Of a stretch of DNA of 51,954 nt, positions 28,848-36,388 are shown one piece after another. The first letter of the stretch is position 1, and each line of letters starts with the position of its first letter. Source of the stretch: Actinomycetota bacterium (lineage in GTDB: Bacteria; Actinomycetota; Actinomycetes; Streptosporangiales; Streptosporangiaceae); contig DAHVDE010000103.1 of assembly GCA_027313705.1 (NCBI GenBank), forward strand, positions 1 to 51,954, given 5' to 3'. Both the position numbers and the translations under genes were made by a program. The notes beneath the pieces were generated by a model that was given only the letters and a program-made list of their open reading frames with translations, ran no database searches and was not told the origin of the DNA.

Positions 28848-30223
28848 CGCCTGCCGCCCGGCATGGGCGGCCGCAGGTCGCCGTTCACTGGTTTAGTCAC
28901 CCACTCGATGAACGAGTCGTGCTGCTGCTCGGTGCGGACACCGCGCAACCGGTCGAGAATCCGCTGGCTGCGCCAGGCATTGAGGCTCAGGTTGGGGTCG
29001 GCCAGGCCGCGCTGGCCCCGCGCGGCGTTCTGGAAGAAGATGTTGTTCCCGGCCGGGCCGTCCCAGATCGCCGCGAAGTTGTCATCGATCTTGAACTCTT
29101 CGCCGTCTCGCTCCAGCCGGGACGAGATCGGCGACAGGAACGTAAGCGGCGCTGGCCGGTACCCGGTGGCCCAGATGACGACGTCGAGTTCCACGTTCTC
29201 CCGCGCCGCGTCGTGCTCGTTGTGCGCGAGCGCCAGGTTCCACGCCCTCGCCGGCGCGCTGGTTATCTCTGTGACGGAGCGGTTCGGGTAGAGCGCTACC
29301 AGATCGGCGTAGCCGTCAAGGAAGCGGCGGGTGTACATGCGCTGGTAGATCGACCGCAGTGTCGCCTCTGAGATTCCGTCACTGGTCAGGATGTGCCTGG
29401 CGTTGAGTCCATGCCTGGTGGCCGGGTCGAGGCTGGCGAAGTAGTCAGAGTAGCTGGGGGTGTAGTAGTCGTTGGTGAACGGAGAGTCGTCGATCGGCAG
29501 GTAGTTGGGCCGACGCGAGATCCAGACGACTCGTCGTGGTAAATCGTCACCAGGACGGCCGATGAGGTCGAGGAAAGCCTCGGCGCCTGACTGACCGCCG
29601 CCGACGACTCCGACGCGCAGGCCTCCGAGCCTGACCGCCTTGCTCATGAAGTCGCACACGTGAAACTGGCGCTCACCTAGGTGCGGGATCGCCGGCGTCG
29701 GCAAGGCCGGCTGCACGCCGACGCCGACGGCGATGTTGTCGGCGGTCACGGTCATCGAAGGGGTGGTAAGCACGAACCTGCCCGCGAAGTCCACAGAAAG
29801 CACTTCCTGGCCGAAGGCGATGTTCTCGTTCTTACGGCAAGCCCATTCCATGTAGTTGCGGAACTCTTCCCGCGGCACGGATTCGAACTGCGCATTAAGG
29901 AAGTGATAGATGCGGCCAAGTTCCGACAGGTAGGCGAGGAACGAGAAGCTGTTCGTCGGCTCGCAGAGGCTCACCAGGTCCTTGAGCATCGACACCTGGA
30001 TGGTCGCTCCGGGGATCTGCTGGCCGTCGTGCCAGCCGAAGCTTTCCTTCTTGTCTAAAAAGAGGTTCGTCATCTCGGCATGGCCGTGCATCAGCGACGC
30101 CAGGCTCAAGTTAGCCGGCCCGACGCCGATGCCGACGCAACGATAATGCCGTGGTTGAGCTACCGCTTCCTGTACCACAGTTGTTGACCTCTCGGAGAAC
30201 GTCTTCGGGCTCGCTAACGCCAT
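28844..30223 (-). CDS. L-lysine/L-ornithine N-monooxygenase (IucD/SidA/Spb38 family)
   Basis: A 459-residue flavin- and NADPH-dependent N-hydroxylase. Visible: the FAD motif GIGVGPANLS at 31-40, WHDGQQIPG and MLKDLVSLCEPTNSFSF of the amino-acid side, the NADPH motif GVVGGGQSGAEAF, RPNYLPIDDSPFTNDY, and the ATGYRP motif near the end. The family hydroxylates the terminal amine of Lys or Orn. Alone it would suggest a hydroxamate siderophore; next to a cupin-MetRS gene it more likely supplies N6-hydroxylysine for N-N bond formation. It is the first gene of the long - strand operon. ATG 30223 has no clear ribosome site; an in-frame GTG at 30178 has AGAGG ten bases upstream and would give a protein 15 residues shorter, still complete. 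Confidence 0.9.
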   Translation of the reverse strand: MALASPKTFSERSTTVVQEAVAQPRHYRCVGIGVGPANLSLASLMHGHAEMTNLFLDKKESFGWHDGQQIPGATIQVSMLKDLVSLCEPTNSFSFLAYLSELGRIYHFLNAQFESVPREEFRNYMEWACRKNENIAFGQEVLSVDFAGRFVLTTPSMTVTADNIAVGVGVQPALPTPAIPHLGERQFHVCDFMSKAVRLGGLRVGVVGGGQSGAEAFLDLIGRPGDDLPRRVVWISRRPNYLPIDDSPFTNDYYTPSYSDYFASLDPATRHGLNARHILTSDGISEATLRSIYQRMYTRRFLDGYADLVALYPNRSVTEITSAPARAWNLALAHNEHDAARENVELDVVIWATGYRPAPLTFLSPISSRLERDGEEFKIDDNFAAIWDGPAGNNIFFQNAARGQRGLADPNLSLNAWRSQRILDRLRGVRTEQQHDSFIEWVTKPVNGDLRPPMPGGRR

Positions 30224-30314
30224 AGTCCGTGGTGAAATGTGTCAGGAAAAGCGGCCCGCACCTACCGTCTCGTGTCTCAAGGTGGCTATGACTGGAACGA
30301 TCCAATGTGTCCGT

Positions 30315-30325
30315 TTGACTGTCAA
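30315..30325. promoter_or_regulatory. Palindrome TTGACTGTCAA with a TTGACA box facing the hydrazine/NRPS operon
   Basis: The 114 bases between the divergent N-hydroxylase and DUF6788 genes contain the 11-bp inverted repeat TTGACTGTCAA. On the - strand its right half starts a perfect -35 hexamer TTGACA (30325-30320). With a 17-base spacer the -10 position would be GATCGT, a poor match, so I call this a possible operator or weak promoter only. It lies about 92 bases upstream of ATG 30223 and is the only candidate promoter I see for the whole operon. Confidence 0.3.
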
Positions 30326-30337
30326 GGTTAGTCTTGT

Positions 30338-30694
30338 GTGGTGGTCCCACATAAGTCTGAGTTCCTTAAGCTGTCTGCGCAAGACCTGATCGACCGCCGC
30401 GCTGAGCTCGTGGCGAGCCTCGGTGACCTGGAGCAGGTGCTGCTCGGATCGCTGGTCGAGCAGACCAGGAAGTGCGGGCGGGCCGGCTGCCGCTGCGCGG
30501 CCGGCCGGCCGCACGGGCCCTACGCGTACTTAACGCCCCGGCGCGGCAAGCACGGCATGCACTACGTGCCCGGTGCGCTGGTACCCCTCGTAGCAGCCTG
30601 CCTGGCCAAAGGCCAGCATGCCGAGACCATACTCGCCGAGATCTCCGCGATAAACGCCGAATTGCTGGCCAGGCGCGAGCTCGGCTTAGGGTAG
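30338..30694 (+). CDS. DUF6788-type small zinc-motif protein
   Basis: A 118-residue protein with a GSLVEQTRKCGRAGCRC motif near residues 37-53, the signature of DUF6788. Small proteins of this family occur singly in actinobacteria and often beside transposase genes; the Cys/His cluster suggests metal binding. GTG 30338 has AAGG ten bases upstream; a second GTG at 30341 is also possible. It diverges from the hydrazine/NRPS operon and marks its right border. No transposase or terminal repeats are visible here, so it could be a leftover of a mobile element. Function unknown. Confidence 0.65.
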   Translation: MVVPHKSEFLKLSAQDLIDRRAELVASLGDLEQVLLGSLVEQTRKCGRAGCRCAAGRPHGPYAYLTPRRGKHGMHYVPGALVPLVAACLAKGQHAETILAEISAINAELLARRELGLG

Positions 30695-30824
30695 CGCGCG
30701 ATCATCACTACCCTGCCTGGCAGGCCCGGGTAGGCTTGTCGTTTCGCCGGGCTTCGCGTGACAAACTGGTGCGAAGGACGCCAAGCTAGTGATCTGACGA
30801 GGCGAGACCGGAGGACCCTGACGA

Positions 30825-32384
30825 ATGCCCGACATCCTGAGCGCCTATGCGGCCAGCCAGCCGGACAAGATCGCGGTGATCGAGGACCGCCCCGACGGTG
30901 AAATCGTGTCGTGGACGTTTGCCGAACTCGAAGCCAGGTCCAACCGGCTTGGCAACGCGCTCGCCTCGCTTGGGGCCGGCCCTGGCTGCAAGGTGATCTG
31001 GTGCGGCCCGAACTCGCCGGAGATCGTGGCCTGCATGAACGCGACCAGGAAGATCGGCGCCGTCTCCGTGCCGCTCAACTACCGGCTCACGGCGGCAGAG
31101 GCCGGGTACATCATCGAGCACTGCGACGCCAGGGTCGCTTACGTGGACGCCGAGTACGCGCATTTGTTCAGCGCGCCCGCGGGCGAGGCCGGCCTGGCCG
31201 GCTCGCTCAGCGCGGTGCTGGTCTTCGGCGGTCAGGCGCCGGCGGGCATGCTCTCAGAAGACGTGGTCGCCGCCGCTGCGGCAACTCCGCCGGCCGAGCC
31301 AGACGATGGTGCCGCGGGCGCCACGATGATCTACACCTCGGGCACGACCGGCAGGCCGAAGGGCGCCGTCCGCCGGGCCAGGGACGAGAACGTCGTGATC
31401 GGGCTGATCACCTTCATCGGATACCAGCCGGACGACGTCTACCTCACCTCGGGCCCGCTTTACCACAGCGGCCCGGGATCGTTCCTGCTGATCGGGCAGG
31501 CGCTCGGCCAGACGGTCATCGTCCAGCGCAAGTTCGATCCGCAGGACTGGCTGCGTCTCGTGGACAAGTACCAGGTCACGTCGACGTTCTCGGCGCCGGC
31601 CCTGGTCAGGATGATCTGCGCGCTGCCAGGGGAGGTGAAGGACAGGTACGCCAGGACCAGCATGAAACGCATGATCGCTAACGCCGCGCCGTGGAGCTAC
31701 GCGCTGAAGCAGGCATACCTCGCCGACTTCCCCGCGGATTCGCTCTGGGAGGTTTACGGCTCGACTGAGCTAGGCGTCAACTGCCTGCTCGAACCCAAAG
31801 ACCAGCTGCGCAAGCCTGGTTCTTGCGGCAAGCCCGCGCCCTACAACGAGATCATGCTGGTCGACGCGGAAGGCCGCGAGGTAACTGGCACTGGCCCCGG
31901 CCATCCAGGCGAGCTTTTCGTGCGCTCCGGCGGTGTCTTCAACGAGTATTACAAGCAGGCCGACAGCTACGAAGCGGCGAGCCGCGGTGCGTGGCACACG
32001 GTCGGCGACATCGCCTACTGCGACGACGAGGGCTACTACTACATCTGCGACCGCAAGAACGACATGATCATCTCGGGCGGCATGAACATCTACCCGGCGG
32101 AGATCGAGGCCGCGCTTGAGCAGCATCCTAAGATCTACGATGTCGCCGTCTTCGGCATCCCGAGCGACGAGTGGGGCGAACTAGTGCACGCGACGATCGT
32201 GGTCGCGCCTGAAGCGGAGCTTTCCGCCGAAGAGGTAATGGCCTTCTCCCGCGACCACCTGGCGGGCTATAAGACACCGCGCTCGATCGCGTTCGCCGCT
32301 GAACTGCCGAGGACCGGCTCGGGCAAGATACTCAAGCGCCAGCTACGGGCTCCGTTCTGGAAGGACCATGCCGCCAGCGTCTAG
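30825..32384 (+). CDS. Acyl-CoA synthetase (AMP-forming, FadD-like)
   Basis: A 519-residue adenylate-forming enzyme with IYTSGTTGRPKGA near residues 170-182, YGSTELG, the ICDRKNDMIISGG hinge and the catalytic Lys near the C-terminus in RTGSGKILKR. This is the full layout of a medium/long-chain or carboxylic-acid CoA ligase. The start ATG 30825 follows GGAGG some 11 bases upstream (accggaggaccctgacga). It is separated from the NRPS operon by the DUF6788 gene and lies on the other strand, so a role in general lipid or steroid side-chain catabolism is as likely as one in the cluster. It overlaps the convergent DUF72 gene by four bases. Confidence 0.88.
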   Translation: MPDILSAYAASQPDKIAVIEDRPDGEIVSWTFAELEARSNRLGNALASLGAGPGCKVIWCGPNSPEIVACMNATRKIGAVSVPLNYRLTAAEAGYIIEHCDARVAYVDAEYAHLFSAPAGEAGLAGSLSAVLVFGGQAPAGMLSEDVVAAAAATPPAEPDDGAAGATMIYTSGTTGRPKGAVRRARDENVVIGLITFIGYQPDDVYLTSGPLYHSGPGSFLLIGQALGQTVIVQRKFDPQDWLRLVDKYQVTSTFSAPALVRMICALPGEVKDRYARTSMKRMIANAAPWSYALKQAYLADFPADSLWEVYGSTELGVNCLLEPKDQLRKPGSCGKPAPYNEIMLVDAEGREVTGTGPGHPGELFVRSGGVFNEYYKQADSYEAASRGAWHTVGDIAYCDDEGYYYICDRKNDMIISGGMNIYPAEIEAALEQHPKIYDVAVFGIPSDEWGELVHATIVVAPEAELSAEEVMAFSRDHLAGYKTPRSIAFAAELPRTGSGKILKRQLRAPFWKDHAASV

Positions 32385-33148
32385 CCGCTGACAGCCAGCC
32401 CGGCCTGCGCGGCCAATTCGGCGAAGGCAGCGGCATCTAGGACCGCCGCGCCGCCGGTGTCGTTGTTGAAATAGGCGTAGACGTCAGCCTCGGCGTCCGG
32501 CCAGGCCCGCTTGATCCGGTCCAGCCAGGACCGCAGCGTGGAAGGCCGGTAGCGCGGCCACGGGCGGCCGTCGCCTTCGTGGAATCTGAGGTAACCCCAG
32601 CCGGCCGGGTGCCAGAGCGGTGTCTGCGAGTGGCCAGCTCTGTCGGCCCAGCACAAGGCGGCGCCATGGGCGGCGAGCAGTGCCTGCGTACCTTCACTCC
32701 ACCAGGATTCGTGCCGTGGCTCGACTGCTACCCTCACGCGGCCGCCGGCCGGTGCTTTCTTGCCGAATTCTGCTAGGCATGCGCTCAGCCTGACCGGATC
32801 GGCCGCAAGTGTCGGCGGCAGTTGCAGCAGCACCGGCCCAAGCCTTGAGCGCAGGCCGCTGGCCGCCGCAAGCAGCCTGGCCACCGGCTCGGCTGGGTCC
32901 TTGAGCCGTTTGACGTGCGTGAGGAAACGGCTCGCCTTGATGGCCATGACGAAGCCTTCCGGCGTGCGCTGCCGCCAGGCGGTGAACGTCTCCCGGTCAG
33001 GAAGCCGGTAGAACGTGCCGTCGTTCTCCACCGAGGCGAACCGCTCGGCGTAGTACTCAAGCCAGCTATGCTGCGGAACGCCGGCCGGATAGAACATCCC
33101 CTTCCAGTGCCGGTACTGCCATCCCGAGGTCCCCACGATCAGCGGCAC
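32381..33148 (-). CDS. DUF72 (YecE-type) family protein
   Basis: A 255-residue protein with the TIM-barrel-like DUF72 pattern: VGTSGWQYRHWKG at the N-terminus, FASVENDGTFYRLP, FVMAIKASRFLTHVKRLKDP, VLLQLPP, VAVEPRHESW and YFNNDTGGAAV near the end. The family is widespread and its reaction is not established. No signal peptide or membrane helix is seen. It converges on the acyl-CoA synthetase gene. Confidence 0.9.
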   Translation of the reverse strand: MPLIVGTSGWQYRHWKGMFYPAGVPQHSWLEYYAERFASVENDGTFYRLPDRETFTAWRQRTPEGFVMAIKASRFLTHVKRLKDPAEPVARLLAAASGLRSRLGPVLLQLPPTLAADPVRLSACLAEFGKKAPAGGRVRVAVEPRHESWWSEGTQALLAAHGAALCWADRAGHSQTPLWHPAGWGYLRFHEGDGRPWPRYRPSTLRSWLDRIKRAWPDAEADVYAYFNNDTGGAAVLDAAAFAELAAQAGLAVSG

Positions 33149-33166
33149 GCGGACCGGATTTCCGGC

Positions 33167-33400
33167 TCAGAGCAGGCCGCTGACGGCGCCGAGTACCACG
33201 CCAAGCAGGAAGCCGACGAGCAAGACCATCAGAGTTATCGCTGCGGCGCGCCTGACCAGGCGCAGCCGGCTGCGCCTGGTCGGCCGGCGGCTCGGCGCTC
33301 GCTGCGGCGGCCGGCCAGGGCGGGCCGCCCGGTCACGATCACCTGCCGTTCCGCCGCCGTTGAGGCGCGTGTTATCCAGTACTGCCCGACCGTTTTCCAT
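33167..33400 (-). CDS. Small membrane protein with basic N-terminus
   Basis: A 77-residue protein: about 50 polar, Arg-rich residues, then one hydrophobic helix at the C-terminus (VLLVGFLLGVVLGAVSGLL). I chose ATG 33400, which has AGG eight bases upstream; the in-frame ATG at 33409 is only three bases from the same site. It lies 18 bases upstream of the DUF72 gene on the same strand, so the two may be co-transcribed. Tail-anchored topology is likely; function unknown. Confidence 0.5.
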   Translation of the reverse strand: MENGRAVLDNTRLNGGGTAGDRDRAARPGRPPQRAPSRRPTRRSRLRLVRRAAAITLMVLLVGFLLGVVLGAVSGLL

Positions 33401-33474
33401 GCGATGCACCTGCCCAAGCTACCTTACTTGCCGGCACTGAAGACCCAGTTGGCGTACCCTAGACAGTTTTACGA

Positions 33475-33858
33475 TTAACGCCACAACAGGTAACCGGAGC
33501 GTGCTGGCCCGGTCAGGTGCGGTGCCTGACCGACCCGAGTTAACCGACGTCCCGCAGTGGTGCTGGCTTGCCAGAGTTGCCAGAATGAGGACATGGGAGC
33601 AGCAGGGGTCACGCCACGCGCGACCGGCACCGCGGGCCTGACCGGCGTCTTCGGCCCGACCGGCATTGCGGGTCCGATCGGGTCCGCTGGCTCGATCTTG
33701 TCGATCGGGTCGGCTGGTTCGATCTTGTCGATCGGGTCGGCTGGTTCGATCTTGTCGATCGGGTCCGCTGGTTCGATCTTGTCGATCGGATCGACTGGTT
33801 CGATCTTGTCGATCGGGTCGGCAGGTTCGATCTTGTCGATGCTGTCGGCGATCAGCAT
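33475..33858 (-). CDS. Possible repeat protein (PADPIDKIE repeats), doubtful gene
   Basis: A 127-residue frame beginning MLIADSIDKIE and running through about six copies of the nonapeptide PADPIDKIE before a non-repetitive tail. Acidic D-P-I-D-x-I-E repeats of this kind are known to me from short hypothetical proteins of actinomycetes, which is why this frame is listed. Against it, the 27-bp unit is open in all three - frames and on the + strand too, where it reads as Gly-Ser-Ala-Gly repeats ending in a GTGA overlap with the PhyH start, and no good ribosome site precedes ATG 33858. The stretch 33410-33993 otherwise holds only the repeat array. Confidence 0.3.
   Translation of the reverse strand: MLIADSIDKIEPADPIDKIEPVDPIDKIEPADPIDKIEPADPIDKIEPADPIDKIEPADPIGPAMPVGPKTPVRPAVPVARGVTPAAPMSSFWQLWQASTTAGRRLTRVGQAPHLTGPARSGYLLWR
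33676..33837. repeat. 27-bp direct tandem repeat, six copies
   Basis: Six head-to-tail units of 27 bases, each beginning GATCGGGTC and ending GATCTTGTC, at 33676, 33703, 33730, 33757, 33784 and 33811, with only scattered single-base differences; a broken seventh copy follows at 33838. Since 27 is a multiple of three, the array stays open in several frames. It could encode a nonapeptide repeat or be a non-coding minisatellite likely to vary in copy number between strains. Confidence 0.9.
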
Positions 33859-33993
33859 CGGCTCGGTCTGCTCGGCTCGGGCACTTTGGTCCCTGCGTGC
33901 CCGCCGTGACGAGCACGCGGCGGGCGGCGGTCCGGCGCCCGGCAGGAAGCGGTTCAGGCATACTTCGTCGGGCACCCGGCTATCGGTCGTCAG

Positions 33994-34794
33994 GTGAAGC
34001 CTCCGGTGCCGGCCGCGCGCACCACCGGCAAGGAGGTCGCGCGGCAACTACTCGATGACGGCTACGTCGTCGTGTCGGGAATGATGCCAGCGCGAGATGT
34101 CCAGGCGGCCCGCGCCGATCTTGACCGGGTGCTCACCGCGACGAAGAGCGGCAGGAACCCGTTCGAGGGGTATTCGACTCAGCGCGTCTACGCGTTGTTC
34201 GCCAAGACCAGGACGTTCGACGCGGCGGCCACGCACCCGCTCTTGCTCGACGTGCTTGATCAGGTACTTGGCCACTACCAGCTGAGCGCCCCGGTCGGGA
34301 TCAGGATCGGGCCGGGGGAAAAGGCCCAGGTGCTGCACCGTGACGATGCCATCTACCCGCTGCCTGAGCCGCATCCGCAGGTAGTGGTCAACACGATGTG
34401 GCCGCTCGACCCGTTCACCGAGAAGAACGGCGCCACCAGGTTCGTGCCTGAAAGCCACAAGTGGGAGCCAGGGCGGCGGCCGGCAGGCACCGACCCGGTC
34501 ACCGCGGCCGTTATGGCGCCAGGTTCGGCGATGTTCTACCTGGGCAGCCTGTGGCATGGCGGCGGCGCCAACCAGACCAGCAGTAGCAGACTCGGCGTGA
34601 TTCTCGAGTACGCCGCCGCCTGGCTGCGGCCGCAGGAGAATCATTGCCTGGCGGTGCCGCGCAGCGTGGTCAGGGGTTTGCCTGAGCGGCTGGCCGAGTT
34701 GCTCGGCTACAACATTTACCCGCCGTTTGTCGGGTATGTCGGCGGCAGCCATCCGCTCAAGGTGCTGAGAAGAGCTGACGAGTCTGGCGCCTAG
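33994..34794 (+). CDS. Phytanoyl-CoA dioxygenase (PhyH) family Fe(II)/2-oxoglutarate oxygenase
   Basis: A 266-residue protein with the double-stranded beta-helix signature of PhyH: the HxD pair in VLHRDDAIY near residues 112-120, ATRFVPESHKW, and the distal His in SLWHGGGANQT near residues 185-195, with an Arg shortly after (SSSRLGV) to hold 2-oxoglutarate. It should hydroxylate a small molecule or an acyl chain; the substrate is not readable. GTG 33994 is the only start that keeps the N-terminal helix but has no clear ribosome site; it overlaps the stop of a + strand frame through the repeat. No link with the NRPS cluster beyond proximity. Confidence 0.85.
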   Translation: MKPPVPAARTTGKEVARQLLDDGYVVVSGMMPARDVQAARADLDRVLTATKSGRNPFEGYSTQRVYALFAKTRTFDAAATHPLLLDVLDQVLGHYQLSAPVGIRIGPGEKAQVLHRDDAIYPLPEPHPQVVVNTMWPLDPFTEKNGATRFVPESHKWEPGRRPAGTDPVTAAVMAPGSAMFYLGSLWHGGGANQTSSSRLGVILEYAAAWLRPQENHCLAVPRSVVRGLPERLAELLGYNIYPPFVGYVGGSHPLKVLRRADESGA

Positions 34795-34903
34795 AGTCAC
34801 TGCCTGACCTCGTACCTGGTGCCCATGGCGGCGCGTGGTCAGGTAAGCAGCCGTCCTAGGACGGCCAGGCCGCCAGCCGGCGCGCTTGTCGTAATTCACG
34901 CGG

Positions 34904-36262
34904 TCATTCCAGCGGTTCCGCCCGCCGGGTACGAGCGCGCCAGGCGGTGGCGGCGGCGGCGTGGTCGACGACGGGGAACGGGTAGCGGCGGCTCAGGCGC
35001 GCGCCAGGCGACGGGTCATGGATCTGTGCCTGGGGCAGGCCAGCCAGTTCTGGTACGTACCTGGCGATGTACTCACCGGCAGGGTCGAAGCGCCTGCTCT
35101 GCCTGAGCGGGCTGAAGATGCGGTGCCGCTGGCGGTCGGTGCCCGTCCCCGCGACCCACTGCCAGTTCAGCTGGTTGCAGGCAACATCCGCGTCAGTCAG
35201 GGACGCCATGAAGTGGGCCGCGCCCGCCCGCCAGTCAACGTAGAGATCCTTGGTCAGGAAGGACGCGACGATCATCCTGGCCCGGTTGGGCATGAAGCCC
35301 TCGCGCCGCAACTGGCGCATCGCGGCGTCCACGACCGGGTACCCGGTCTGCCCTTCTCGCCATGCCGCCAGCCCGTCCTGGTCGTCGTGCCAGCGGTCAC
35401 CATGCGGGCGGTAGTCCTCGCGGGCCGCCTGCGGCCTGGCAGCGAGCAGCTGGCAGAAGAAGTCACGCCAGGCTAGCTGGCGGACGAAGGGCTCGCCGCC
35501 AGGCAGTCCGGCGAACTCGCTGGCAAGGAGGAGCGGTGAAACGCACCCGAAATGCAAGTAAGGCGAAAGCCCTGACGTAGCGCCGGCCGCCAGGTCGTCC
35601 CGGCCGGCGTCATATCCGGCCAGGCCTTGCGCCCGCCACGCTCTCATCCTGGCCAGGCCGGCCGCCTCGCCGCCGCGCAAACTGCCTTGCGCGGGCACGC
35701 CGCCGCGCACCTCGCCAAGTTCTGGCACCCGTCCAGGCTCGATGCCGTCAGGCAGCCGCACCCGGCCGGGCGCGGCCGCGACCGCGCGGCGCGGACTGCC
35801 AGCCCAGTTGCGGTAGTAGGGAGTGAAAATCTGATAATGACCTCCTCCGATCGGCCTTACCGGTTCCGGGCCGGCGACCATGACGCCTGGGTGAGTGATT
35901 ACCTCAAACCGTGACCCCGCCGCCGACCTGAGCCTGTCCAGGCGCCGGCTGGCGTAGCCGGACACATCGGCCGCGAGGTGGATCTGCCGCGCTCCGGCCG
36001 AAGAAGCCACCTCGAGCACGGACTTCACCCAGGATCCGCGCCTGACTACCAGTTGTCCGCCGGCCGATACCAGGCCGTCATGGAGCGCGCGGAGCGAGTC
36101 CAGCAGGAACGCCAGCCTGGTCGCATTCATCGTGCCCAGGCCGAGTACGGCATCGTCGAGTACGAAAAGCGGCACGACGCGATCGGCGCGGGCGGCGGCT
36201 GCGAGTGCCGGGTTGTCGGCGACTCGAAGGTCACGGGTGAAAACCAGTAGCGAAGTCGGCAT
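34904..36262 (-). CDS. phr: Deoxyribodipyrimidine photolyase (CPD photolyase/cryptochrome family)
   Basis: A 452-residue protein with the N-terminal photolyase domain (LLVFTRDLRVADNPAL) and the FAD-binding C-terminal domain (GLSPYLHFGCVSP, WRDFFCQLL, TGYPVVDAAMRQL, MPNRARMIVASFLTKDL, ACNQLNWQWVAGTGTD). These motifs match class I CPD photolyases, which repair UV-made pyrimidine dimers using blue light. ATG 36262 has GAGGAG eight bases upstream; an in-frame ATG at 36535 would add 91 residues unlike the family and run into the divergent gene. Confidence 0.94.
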   Translation of the reverse strand: MPTSLLVFTRDLRVADNPALAAAARADRVVPLFVLDDAVLGLGTMNATRLAFLLDSLRALHDGLVSAGGQLVVRRGSWVKSVLEVASSAGARQIHLAADVSGYASRRLDRLRSAAGSRFEVITHPGVMVAGPEPVRPIGGGHYQIFTPYYRNWAGSPRRAVAAAPGRVRLPDGIEPGRVPELGEVRGGVPAQGSLRGGEAAGLARMRAWRAQGLAGYDAGRDDLAAGATSGLSPYLHFGCVSPLLLASEFAGLPGGEPFVRQLAWRDFFCQLLAARPQAAREDYRPHGDRWHDDQDGLAAWREGQTGYPVVDAAMRQLRREGFMPNRARMIVASFLTKDLYVDWRAGAAHFMASLTDADVACNQLNWQWVAGTGTDRQRHRIFSPLRQSRRFDPAGEYIARYVPELAGLPQAQIHDPSPGARLSRRYPFPVVDHAAAATAWRARTRRAEPLE

Positions 36263-36388
36263 CTTGGCGGCTCCTCTTACTGACTCGCTGACGGTGCTCC
36301 CTTCAGCATGCCCCGTCCCGATCGGCGCGCGCCGGCAAGCGGGCATCCGCGTGGTCACGGGGCAGTTAGTCCTTACTAGGATTAGATT

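Noticed and set aside
28844-30223. Reading the N-hydroxylase plus Cys module as a plain hydroxamate/thiazoline siderophore cluster
   Set aside because: The adjacent cupin-MetRS and DAO-family oxidase genes fit the hydrazine pathway better, and no acetyl/formyl-hydroxyornithine transferase, siderophore receptor or iron-box regulator was seen. A metal-binding product is still possible.
33676-33837. CRISPR array
   Set aside because: The units are contiguous 27-bp direct repeats with no unique spacers and no cas genes nearby.
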